From contig CAILXF010000012.1 of the NCBI GenBank assembly GCA_903838125.1, positions 1-32,502 on the forward strand: a stretch of 32,502 nucleotides of DNA. The letters are read 5' to 3'. Shown here in pieces: positions 25,311 to 32,502 of the stretch (position 1 is its first letter; each line of letters starts with the position of its first letter). The stretch comes from an uncultured Pseudomonadota bacterium. GTDB taxonomy: Bacteria; Pseudomonadota; Gammaproteobacteria; Burkholderiales; Methylophilaceae. The position numbers and the translations under genes were made by a program. The notes beneath the pieces were generated by a model that worked only from the letters and a program-made list of their open reading frames with translations, did not search any database and was not told where the DNA came from.

Positions 25311-28300
25311 TGGCTAAACGTACCGACATTAAATCCATATTGATCATCGGCGCAGGACCAATTGTTATTGGTCAGGCTTGCGAGTTTGACTATTCTGGCG
25401 CACAGGCTTGTAAAGCGTTGCGCGAAGAAGGTTACCGCGTTATTTTGGTGAACTCTAATCCAGCTACCATTATGACCGACCCAGAAATGGCTGACGCGAC
25501 ATATATTGAGCCTGTGACCTGGCAAGTGGTTGAAAAAATTATTGCTAAAGAGCGTCCAGATGCTTTACTTCCGACTATGGGCGGACAGACGGCCCTGAAT
25601 TGTGCGCTCGACTTAGATAAGCATGGCGTGTTGGCAAAATATAATGTGGAGCTCATCGGCGCTTCAAAAGAAGCGATTGATAAAGCAGAAGACAGACAAA
25701 AGTTCAAAGAAGCGATGACCAAAATTGGTTTAGGTTCAGCGCGCTCAGTCATTGCGCACAGTATGGAAGAAGCATTGCAGGTGCAGCCTAGTATCGGTTA
25801 TCCAGCCATTATTCGCCCTTCATTTACGATGGGTGGAAGTGGTGGTGGTATTGCATATAATCGTGAAGAGTTTGTTGAGATTTGTGAGCGCGGTCTAGAT
25901 GCCTCACCTACCAAAGAGTTGTTGATCGAAGAATCACTACTAGGTTGGAAAGAGTATGAAATGGAAGTGGTGCGCGACTCAGCGGATAACTGCATTATTA
26001 TTTGCTCAATCGAAAACTTAGATCCGATGGGTGTGCATACAGGCGACTCAATTACCGTAGCGCCAGCACAAACCCTAACCGATAAAGAATACCAAATTAT
26101 GCGCAACGCCTCATTGGCGGTGTTACGTGAAATTGGTGTTGATACTGGTGGTTCTAATGTGCAATTTGCCATTAATCCGGAAGACGGCCGCATGATTGTG
26201 ATTGAGATGAATCCGCGTGTATCACGTTCATCTGCCTTAGCATCAAAAGCCACTGGCTTCCCTATTGCAAAAGTCGCTGCCAAGCTGGCAGTTGGTTTTA
26301 CTTTAGATGAACTTAGAAATGAAATTACTGGAGGTGCTACGCCAGCATCTTTCGAGCCATCGATTGACTATGTAGTCACTAAGATTCCAAGATTCGCTTT
26401 TGAAAAGTTCCCGCAAGCTGATTCGCGTTTAACCACGCAAATGAAATCGGTAGGCGAAGTGATGGCAATAGGCCGTACTTTTCAGGAGTCTTTCCAAAAA
26501 GCGCTACGTGGGTTAGAAGTCGGTGTAGATGGTTTGGATGAAAAAACCACAGACCTAGATACGATTACCAAAGAAATGGGTGTGCCGGGACCAGAGCGTA
26601 TTTGGTATGTGGGCGATGCCTTTAGAATGGGTATGACGGTTGCCGAAGTCTACGATATTTCAAAAATTGACACATGGTTTTTGGTGCAAATCAAAGACAT
26701 TATTGATCGTGAACAAGCACTTAGAGGCAAGCAAATTGCTGATTTAGACAAAGCTGCTTTGTTAAAACTAAAACGTAGTGGTTTTTCAGATCGTCGTTTA
26801 GCTAGTTTGCTTAATACTGATCAGCATGCAGTGCGTGCCTATCGCCAAGCTTTAAAAGTACGCCCAGTATATAAACGCGTGGATACCTGTGCTGCAGAGT
26901 TTGCAACCAATACCGCTTATATGTATTCGACTTATGAAGAAGAGTGCGAAGCCGCACCAACGAACAATAAGAAGATTATGATTTTAGGTGGTGGACCTAA
27001 TCGTATTGGTCAAGGCATTGAGTTTGACTATTGCTGTGTACATGCCGCATTTGCAATGCGTGAAGATGGTTATGAAACCATTATGGTTAACTGTAATCCT
27101 GAAACTGTTTCTACGGATTACGACACTTCAGATCGTTTGTATTTTGAACCTGTTACTCTGGAAGATGTGCTTGAAATCGTTGCGCTAGAAAAACCAGTGG
27201 GCGTAATCGTACAGTACGGTGGTCAAACGCCTCTCAAGCTAGCGCGTGATTTAGAAAAAGCGGGTGTGCCAATTATTGGTACAACACCAGACGCGATTGA
27301 CAAAGCTGAAGATCGTGAACGCTTCCAAAAAATGTTGCAAGAGTTAGGGTTGAAACAACCACCTAATCGTACGGCGAGAACGCCTGAAGATGCAGTGCGA
27401 TTAGCCTTGGAAATTGGATATCCGCTAGTGGTTCGCCCAAGCTATGTGTTGGGTGGTCGTGCGATGGAAATCGTACAGGAACAATCACAACTTGAGCGTT
27501 ATATGCGCGAAGCGGTAAAAGTTTCTAACGAGTCCCCAGTATTGTTAGATCGATTCTTAAATGATGCATTAGAAGTTGATGTGGACGCGCTATGTGATGG
27601 CACTGATGTGATTATCGGCGGCATTATGGAACACGTTGAACAAGCAGGCGTTCACTCAGGCGATTCAGCTTGTTCATTGCCTCCGTATAGCTTGTCACCT
27701 AAGTTGCAAGATGAGTTACGTGAGCAAACTAAACAAATGGCCATGGCCTTAGGCGTAGTGGGTTTAATGAATGTGCAGTTTGCAATTCAAGGTGAAACGG
27801 TTTTTGTGTTGGAGGTTAATCCTCGCGCATCTAGAACAGTACCTTTTGTATCTAAGGCTTGTGGTCTGCAATTGGCCAAGGTGGCGGCACGCTGCATGAT
27901 TGGCACCTCGCTCAAATCGCAAGGTGTTACGCGCGAAATTATTCCGCCGTATTATTCAGTTAAAGAAGCGGTCTTCCCGTTTATTAAATTCCCAGGCGTA
28001 GATACGATTTTAGGCCCAGAAATGAAATCTACTGGTGAAGTGATGGGCGTAGGTGCAACCTTTGCTGAAGCCTTCTTGAAATCACAGTTGGGTGCTTCTA
28101 CCAAGTTGCCAGAAGGTGGTCGTGCATTTATTAGCGTACGCAAAGAGGACTATTTAAAAGTAGTCGAGATTGCACAAGCATTGCATGAACTCGGATTTAG
28201 TTTAGTTGCGACTAAGGGAACAGCTGCGGCATTGACTGCAAACGGTCTCACTGTGACTTCGGTTAACAAAGTTGCTGAAGGACGTCCGCATATCGTTGAT

Positions 28301-28513
28301 ATGATTAAAAACGGAGATATCAGCTTTATTGTAAACGTAACCGACGATAAGCGTGCAGTCGCTGACTCTTATGAAATTCGTCGTAGCGCATTGCAGTATA
28401 AGGTGACTTATTACACCACTATTGCTGGAGCTAAGGCGGCTTGTGTGGGCATGGCGCATATGCAAGAGCTACAAGTTGAGTCTTTGCAGAATTTGCATAA
28501 ATTGTTAAAATAA
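25310..28513 (+). CDS. carB: Carbamoyl-phosphate synthase large subunit
   Basis: Makes carbamoyl phosphate from bicarbonate, ammonia and two ATP. 1067 residues (E. coli 1073). The two homologous ATP-grasp halves are plain: [29 protein letters not shown] near the start and [28 protein letters not shown] near 555. Each is followed by a [10 protein letters not shown] or [10 protein letters not shown] block and by its ATP-binding loop ([12 protein letters not shown] and [12 protein letters not shown]). The oligomerisation domain lies between (about 400-550). The last 130 residues form the allosteric MGS-like domain ([22 protein letters not shown]), where UMP and ornithine act in E. coli. Translation is coupled to carA by the overlapping TAATG. 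Confidence 0.98.
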   Translation: MAKRTDIKSILIIGAGPIVIGQACEFDYSGAQACKALREEGYRVILVNSNPATIMTDPEMADATYIEPVTWQVVEKIIAKERPDALLPTMGGQTALNCALDLDKHGVLAKYNVELIGASKEAIDKAEDRQKFKEAMTKIGLGSARSVIAHSMEEALQVQPSIGYPAIIRPSFTMGGSGGGIAYNREEFVEICERGLDASPTKELLIEESLLGWKEYEMEVVRDSADNCIIICSIENLDPMGVHTGDSITVAPAQTLTDKEYQIMRNASLAVLREIGVDTGGSNVQFAINPEDGRMIVIEMNPRVSRSSALASKATGFPIAKVAAKLAVGFTLDELRNEITGGATPASFEPSIDYVVTKIPRFAFEKFPQADSRLTTQMKSVGEVMAIGRTFQESFQKALRGLEVGVDGLDEKTTDLDTITKEMGVPGPERIWYVGDAFRMGMTVAEVYDISKIDTWFLVQIKDIIDREQALRGKQIADLDKAALLKLKRSGFSDRRLASLLNTDQHAVRAYRQALKVRPVYKRVDTCAAEFATNTAYMYSTYEEECEAAPTNNKKIMILGGGPNRIGQGIEFDYCCVHAAFAMREDGYETIMVNCNPETVSTDYDTSDRLYFEPVTLEDVLEIVALEKPVGVIVQYGGQTPLKLARDLEKAGVPIIGTTPDAIDKAEDRERFQKMLQELGLKQPPNRTARTPEDAVRLALEIGYPLVVRPSYVLGGRAMEIVQEQSQLERYMREAVKVSNESPVLLDRFLNDALEVDVDALCDGTDVIIGGIMEHVEQAGVHSGDSACSLPPYSLSPKLQDELREQTKQMAMALGVVGLMNVQFAIQGETVFVLEVNPRASRTVPFVSKACGLQLAKVAARCMIGTSLKSQGVTREIIPPYYSVKEAVFPFIKFPGVDTILGPEMKSTGEVMGVGATFAEAFLKSQLGASTKLPEGGRAFISVRKEDYLKVVEIAQALHELGFSLVATKGTAAALTANGLTVTSVNKVAEGRPHIVDMIKNGDISFIVNVTDDKRAVADSYEIRRSALQYKVTYYTTIAGAKAACVGMAHMQELQVESLQNLHKLLK

Positions 28514-28545
28514 ACTCCAATTAATCAAGTAAGATGGCAATACTT

Positions 28546-28579
28546 AACCACGCCTTAAACGGGTGTGGTTTTGTTTTTT
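28546..28579 (+). terminator. Terminator or attenuator between carB and greA
   Basis: AACCACGCC (28546-28554) pairs with GGTGTGGTT (28562-28570), with one G-U, and TTTTGTTTTTT follows directly. It ends carAB transcription. Only 17 nt separate it from the greA ATG, which leaves no room for a greA promoter after it. Confidence 0.85.
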
Positions 28580-28596
28580 AGTTTAAGGAAATTCGT

Positions 28597-29079
28597 ATGG
28601 CAGTGACGCAAATACCGGTAACCGTGAAAGGTGCCGCATTATTAAAAGAAGAACTTTATCGTTTACGTAGTGTAGATCGCCCATATATTATCCAAGCGAT
28701 TGCAGAAGCGCGTGCACAAGGTGATTTGTCTGAAAATGCTGAGTATGAAGCGGCAAAAGAACGCCAGAGTTTTATTGAAGGCCGTATTAATGAAGTGGAA
28801 GCTAAGCTCTCCAATGCGATGATTATTGACCCAACGACATTGCACGCTGATGGCCGTTGTGTATTTGGTTCTACTGTAAGAATAGAAGACTTAGATAGTG
28901 GAAGCATTATTACCTATCAGATTGTAGGCGATGATGAAGCTGATATTAAAAATGGTAAGATTTCAATCAGTTCGCCGATTGCACGTGGTCTCATTGGCAA
29001 ATCAGAAGGGGATGTTGCCGAGGTACTTGCTCCTGGCGGTGTAAAGGAATATGAGATATTAGACGTACAATACATTTAA
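28597..29079 (+). CDS. greA: Transcription elongation factor GreA
   Basis: Rescues backtracked RNA polymerase by stimulating cleavage of the nascent RNA. 160 residues (E. coli 158). The N-terminal antiparallel coiled coil (about 1-75) carries the family signature [29 protein letters not shown], with the acidic tip that reaches the active site. The C-terminal FKBP-like domain has [13 protein letters not shown] and ends with [40 protein letters not shown] lies 7 nt before the ATG. A strong terminator stands just upstream, so expression depends on readthrough or on a start inside or before it. Confidence 0.97.
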   Translation: MAVTQIPVTVKGAALLKEELYRLRSVDRPYIIQAIAEARAQGDLSENAEYEAAKERQSFIEGRINEVEAKLSNAMIIDPTTLHADGRCVFGSTVRIEDLDSGSIITYQIVGDDEADIKNGKISISSPIARGLIGKSEGDVAEVLAPGGVKEYEILDVQYI

Positions 29080-29114
29080 TAAAACACTACCCCAAAAGCT
29101 AAAGAGATATCGTT

Positions 29115-29561
29115 ATGAATAACTGGTCCGCTAAATTTGCATTGATAGTCATTACCTTATGGGTAGGGGCTTTGTGGACTTCCGGGGCCATGGCTTATCT
29201 GCTCTTTGATACCTTAGAGGATAAGCAATTAGCTGGACAGCTGGCGGGCAAGTTTTTTCATTATCTGTCTTACTTGGGTATGTTTGCAGCAGGATACTTG
29301 TTACTACAGCGTTTATTCGCTTTCGGCACCAAAGCATTAAAACAAGGTTATTTTTGGGCGCTAGTGCTGATGCTATTGTTGGTGTTGGCCGGTCACTTTG
29401 GTATTCAGCCACTATTGGCGCAATTGAAGGCGGATGCATTACCAAGTGATGTGATGCAGAGTGTTTTTTCTGATCGATTCAAAACTTGGCATGGTGTAGC
29501 CAGTATCGCTTATTTGATCCAGTGTTTGCTAGGCATTGTGGTGGTGTTGCGCGCTAAATAA
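29115..29561 (+). CDS. DUF4149 (TMEM205-like) membrane protein
   Basis: 148-residue integral membrane protein of unknown function, recognised as DUF4149. Four hydrophobic helices are visible at about 6-30, 45-65, 80-98 and 125-145. Family features include an N-terminal LWVGALWTSGAMAYLLF and a polar segment, VMQSVFSDRFKTWHGVASIAYL, before the last helix. It follows greA by 35 bp, a placement seen in other betaproteobacteria, and is probably cotranscribed with it. No catalytic residues can be assigned. The ATG at 29115 is preceded by AAAGAG at about 8 nt. Confidence 0.8.
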   Translation: MNNWSAKFALIVITLWVGALWTSGAMAYLLFDTLEDKQLAGQLAGKFFHYLSYLGMFAAGYLLLQRLFAFGTKALKQGYFWALVLMLLLVLAGHFGIQPLLAQLKADALPSDVMQSVFSDRFKTWHGVASIAYLIQCLLGIVVVLRAK

Positions 29562-29566
29562 GAGAC

Positions 29567-29593
29567 AAAAAAGCGCCTATTACAGCGTTTTTT
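29567..29593. terminator. Possible bidirectional terminator between DUF4149 gene and yhbY
   Basis: AAAAAA-G-CGC, an 8-nt loop, then GCG-TTTTTT, with a bulged G. The A/T arms give a U-run on either strand, and the site lies between convergent genes. The GC stem is only 3 bp, so strength is doubtful. Confidence 0.4.
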
Positions 29594-29620
29594 AAAGTCA
29601 CTCATATAGAGCACATTGAT

Positions 29621-29911
29621 TTATTTGCTTGGCACTACTATTTTCGGTTTGGTTGACTGGCGATAAATGACCAATTGTTTGCCGATATGGTGTACTGCGG
29701 TTGCCATCGTTTGCTCACAAATATCATTCAGCATTTGCGTGCGCAATGCCTTATCATCATTCATTACCTTAATTTTAATTAACTCATGCGCGTCTAAACA
29801 GATATTGATCTCTTTCAAAACGCCTTCAGTCAGGCCTTTGTTACTGATCATGACGACAGGGTTAAGATTATGGGCTAGGCCACGTAAGTAGCTAATTTGT
29901 TTTGAATTCAC
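29621..29911 (-). CDS. yhbY: Ribosome assembly RNA-binding protein YhbY (CRM domain)
   Basis: Small CRM-domain protein that binds pre-50S ribosomal particles. 96 residues (E. coli YhbY 97). The core is LRGLAHNLNPVVMISNKGLTEGVLKEINICLDAHELIKIKV, in which the GxxG-type loop is present as the NKGLT segment. The acidic-to-basic helix LNDICEQTMATAVHHIGKQLVIYRQS follows. The start is GTG (29909-29911); no upstream ATG is in frame. It is divergent from rlmE by 54 bp, the conserved yhbY-rlmE-ftsH order of many proteobacteria. Confidence 0.93.
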   Translation of the reverse strand: MNSKQISYLRGLAHNLNPVVMISNKGLTEGVLKEINICLDAHELIKIKVMNDDKALRTQMLNDICEQTMATAVHHIGKQLVIYRQSTKPKIVVPSK

Positions 29912-29965
29912 GGGGTTATCTTCTTGAGTTATCTTATTGATTTATATAGGCGAGCAGTTTAACAG

Positions 29966-30595
29966 ATGAAACTAAAACCTTCCAGCAAAGCTTGGATACA
30001 CGAGCATATCAATGATGAATTTGTAAAGCGGGCCCAGAAAGAAGGTTATCGCGCGCGCGCTGCCTATAAGCTTACGGAAATTGACGATAAAGATAAACTC
30101 ATTAAGCCTGGCATGATTATCGTTGATTTGGGTGCAACCCCAGGGAGTTGGTCGCAAGTGGTAGTGCAGCGATTAAAAGGTCAAGGGCGAGTGATTGCTT
30201 TAGATTTACTGGAAATGCAGCCTATTAATGGCGTAGAGTTTATCCAAGGTGACTTTCGTGAAGAATCCGTGCTTAAATTGTTAGAACAATCGTTAAATAA
30301 CAAGCAGGTTGACCTTGTAATTGCTGATATGGCACCCAATATGTCAGGTATTGCTGATGTGGATCAGGCTGGCGCTGCCTACTTGACTGAGTTGGCACTA
30401 GACTTTAGCCGTGACTGGCTGAAACCGAACGGTAATTTTTTGGTCAAAGTATTTGTTGGTGCAGGATTTGACGAAATTTTGCTCAACATGCGCAAAATGT
30501 TTGATAAAGTGGTAACACGTAAACCTAAAGCATCGCGAGGCAGGAGTAGTGAGGTTTATTTGTTAGGATTAGGCCGTAAGGCTATAGTGGCATAA
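29966..30595 (+). CDS. rlmE: 23S rRNA (uridine-2'-O-)-methyltransferase RlmE
   Basis: Methylates U2552 (E. coli numbering) in the A-loop of 23S rRNA in the assembling 50S subunit; a heat-shock protein in E. coli, where it is also called FtsJ/RrmJ. 209 residues, equal to E. coli. The catalytic tetrad K-D-K-E is K35 (AAYKLTEID), D121 (IADMAPNMSG), K161 (FLVKVF) and E196 (SSEVYLL). The SAM site is VDLGATPGSWSQ, with small changes from DLGAAPGGWSQ. The ATG is at 29966. ftsH follows 94 bp downstream; the gap holds a short TGTAGC/GCTACA stem (30616-30630) with no U-run. Confidence 0.96.
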   Translation: MKLKPSSKAWIHEHINDEFVKRAQKEGYRARAAYKLTEIDDKDKLIKPGMIIVDLGATPGSWSQVVVQRLKGQGRVIALDLLEMQPINGVEFIQGDFREESVLKLLEQSLNNKQVDLVIADMAPNMSGIADVDQAGAAYLTELALDFSRDWLKPNGNFLVKVFVGAGFDEILLNMRKMFDKVVTRKPKASRGRSSEVYLLGLGRKAIVA

Positions 30596-30689
30596 AGTCT
30601 GTAGATTGATAAAATTGTAGCCTAGCTACACAATCTTCTAAAAAAGATCGACTGAATTTGATAGACCTTTTTAACAAAGGAACGAGATT

Positions 30690-32502
30690 TTGAATAACAT
30701 ATTTAAGAATATTGCCATTTGGTTGGCGATTGCCATGGTGCTCATGGCAATTTTCAATTTAACCGGTGTAAAAAACAGTGCCGACAACCAAATTGTCTAT
30801 TCACAGTTTATTCAACAGGTAAAAGATGGCCGTATTTCAAAAGTCCAAATTGACGGCAAGGTATTGCATGGCACTACTCAAGACGGTAAGAAATTCAATT
30901 CTTATGCGCCCGTTGACCCATGGATGGTTTCTGATTTACTTAAAAACAATGTGACAGTGGAAGCTAAGCCAGAAGAAGAGCAATCATTTTTGATGAGCCT
31001 CTTTGTGTCATGGTTCCCAATGATTTTATTGGTTGGCGTATGGGTATTCTTTATGCGTCAAATGCAAGGTGGCGGCAAAAGCGGTGGTCCATTCTCATTT
31101 GGAAAAAGCAAAGCACGTCAATTAGATGAAAGCACTAATCAAACTACATTCGCAGATGTTGCGGGTTGTGATGAAGCTAAAGAAGAAGTCACTGAAATTG
31201 TAGAGTTTTTACGTGACCCGACCAAGTTCCAAAAGCTTGGTGGTCGTATTCCGCGGGGCGTATTGATGGTAGGGCCACCGGGTACGGGTAAAACCTTGTT
31301 GGCACGTGCAATCGCCGGCGAGGCCAAAGTGCCGTTTTTCAGTATTTCCGGTTCCGACTTCGTTGAGATGTTTGTTGGTGTAGGTGCTTCACGCGTGCGT
31401 GATATGTTTGAGCAGGCTAAAAAAAGCTCCCCTTGTATCATCTTTATAGATGAAATCGATGCGGTAGGTCGTAGTCGTGGTGCTGGTACTGGTGGTGGTA
31501 ATGATGAGCGTGAACAAACATTAAACCAGTTGCTAGTTGAGATGGATGGCTTTGAGGGTAGTTCCGGTGTGATTGTTATTGCTGCAACCAATAGAGCGGA
31601 TGTGTTGGATAAAGCCTTATTGCGCCCAGGCCGTTTTGACCGTCAGGTTATGGTTTCATTGCCAGATATCAAAGGCCGTGAGCAAATCCTATTGGTCCAT
31701 ATGCGTAAAGTACCCATTGATGCAGACGTAAAAGCCGATATTTTAGCCCGAGGAACGCCAGGTTTTTCTGGCGCTGATTTGGCTAATTTGGTGAACGAAG
31801 CCGCTTTATATGCAGCACGTCGCAATAAACGTACAGTTGATATGCAGGATTTTGAAGATGCTAAAGATAAAATCTTTATGGGTCCTGAGCGTAAATCAAT
31901 GGTGATGCGTGAAGAAGAGCGTCGCAATACCGCTTACCATGAATCTGGTCATGCTGTTGTTGCTAAGCTTTTGCCTAAAGCTGATCCTGTACATAAAGTT
32001 ACTATCATGCCACGTGGTTGGGCATTGGGATTGACTTGGCAGTTGCCTGAGTTTGACCGCATTAGCAATTACAAAGACAAAATGCTGGAAGAAATTTCTA
32101 TCTTGTTTGGTGGACGTATCGCTGAAGAGTTATTTATGCATCAAATGTCGACGGGCGCTTCAAATGACTTTGAGCGCGCTACTAAATTAGCACGTGATAT
32201 GGTAACGCGTTACGGGATGTCGGATGCGCTAGGAACGATGGTTTATGCTGGCGATAACCAAGATTCTTTCTTTGGTAATATGAGCGCAAAAACTGTATCT
32301 GAAGCCACACAACAAAAAGTAGACGCAGAAATTCGACGCATACTTGATGAACAATATGGGATTGCACGCACACTGTTAGAAGATAATCGCGATAAAGTGG
32401 AAGCGATGATGGCAGCGTTAATGGAATATGAAACTATTGATGCCGATCAAATCAATGACATTATGGCGGGGGTAGCTGTGCGTCCACCTAAACCGTCACA
32501 AA
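30690..32502 (+). CDS. ftsH: ATP-dependent zinc metalloprotease FtsH, C-terminus cut off by the window edge
   Basis: Membrane-bound AAA+ protease that degrades membrane proteins and LpxC, so it links to lipid A control. 604 residues are present of the usual 630-650. Transmembrane helices lie at about 6-24 and 102-122, with a periplasmic domain between. Walker A is GPPGTGKT (195-202), Walker B is IIFIDEIDA, and the second region of homology is [18 protein letters not shown]. The zinc site is H417-E-SG-H421, with D493 in ASNDFERA as third ligand. The start is TTG (30690-30692) with AAGGAA about 8 nt upstream, giving the expected [11 protein letters not shown]. No sigma-32 promoter was seen in the 94-bp gap. 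Confidence 0.97.
   Translation, partial: MNNIFKNIAIWLAIAMVLMAIFNLTGVKNSADNQIVYSQFIQQVKDGRISKVQIDGKVLHGTTQDGKKFNSYAPVDPWMVSDLLKNNVTVEAKPEEEQSFLMSLFVSWFPMILLVGVWVFFMRQMQGGGKSGGPFSFGKSKARQLDESTNQTTFADVAGCDEAKEEVTEIVEFLRDPTKFQKLGGRIPRGVLMVGPPGTGKTLLARAIAGEAKVPFFSISGSDFVEMFVGVGASRVRDMFEQAKKSSPCIIFIDEIDAVGRSRGAGTGGGNDEREQTLNQLLVEMDGFEGSSGVIVIAATNRADVLDKALLRPGRFDRQVMVSLPDIKGREQILLVHMRKVPIDADVKADILARGTPGFSGADLANLVNEAALYAARRNKRTVDMQDFEDAKDKIFMGPERKSMVMREEERRNTAYHESGHAVVAKLLPKADPVHKVTIMPRGWALGLTWQLPEFDRISNYKDKMLEEISILFGGRIAEELFMHQMSTGASNDFERATKLARDMVTRYGMSDALGTMVYAGDNQDSFFGNMSAKTVSEATQQKVDAEIRRILDEQYGIARTLLEDNRDKVEAMMAALMEYETIDADQINDIMAGVAVRPPKPSQ

Overview
The window looks like a core-chromosome segment of a betaproteobacterium. 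The family Methylophilaceae (Methylotenera/Methylophilus type) is my best guess. This rests on the gene set: a Kdo 3-hydroxylase, bifunctional HldE, an edd-eda Entner-Doudoroff pair, and the hrcA/hemH/nadK/recN/fur/bamE/dapB/carAB/greA/yhbY/rlmE/ftsH neighbourhood. It also rests on protein character, and it is an inference without a database search. Base composition is moderate by eye and was not counted. Coding density is very high, and I saw no tRNA, rRNA, CRISPR array, insertion sequence or prophage.

Layout. (1) 1-2364, minus: the heat-shock genes grpE and dnaK (dnaK runs off the left edge), with a convincing sigma-32 promoter before grpE and a weaker one before dnaK. (2) 2490-9004: lipid A and LPS core assembly. 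It holds a late acyltransferase (minus), then kdoO and waaC (plus), then a convergent block of one GT9 and three GT2 glycosyltransferases (minus). (3) 9324-11860, plus: edd and eda, with a clear promoter and a strong terminator. (4) 11961-12614, plus: a HAD hydrolase. (5) 12616-18943, minus: a tight run hrcA-hemH-hldD-gmhA-hldE-waaF, in which the last four make ADP-heptose and add the second core heptose. (6) 19129-21676, plus: nadK and recN, convergent with fur (21678-22100, minus). (7) 22189-29561, plus: bamE, dapB, carA, carB, greA and a DUF4149 membrane protein. (8) 29621-32502: yhbY (minus), rlmE and ftsH (plus, ftsH cut by the right edge).

Functionally, LPS inner-core biosynthesis dominates the left half. 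GmhA and HldE make ADP-D-glycero-D-manno-heptose, and HldD epimerises it. WaaC and WaaF transfer the two heptoses to Kdo. KdoO hydroxylates Kdo, an LpxL/HtrB acyltransferase completes lipid A, and four further glycosyltransferases probably build the outer part of the core. A dedicated GmhB phosphatase is not seen. The heptose genes follow directly on hrcA-hemH, while grpE-dnaK lies 15 kb away, so the LPS/Entner-Doudoroff block appears to sit inside what is often a compact heat-shock cluster.

No new defence or mobile system was found. The most interesting signals are RNA-level or low-complexity. They are a repeat in the hrcA leader that can pair with its own ribosome-binding site, two hairpins in the carAB leader, and a terminator placed 17 nt before greA. 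There is also a BamE with a long Ala/Lys/Glu-rich extension encoded by a nested hexanucleotide repeat, and an unusual number of TTG start codons in the LPS genes.
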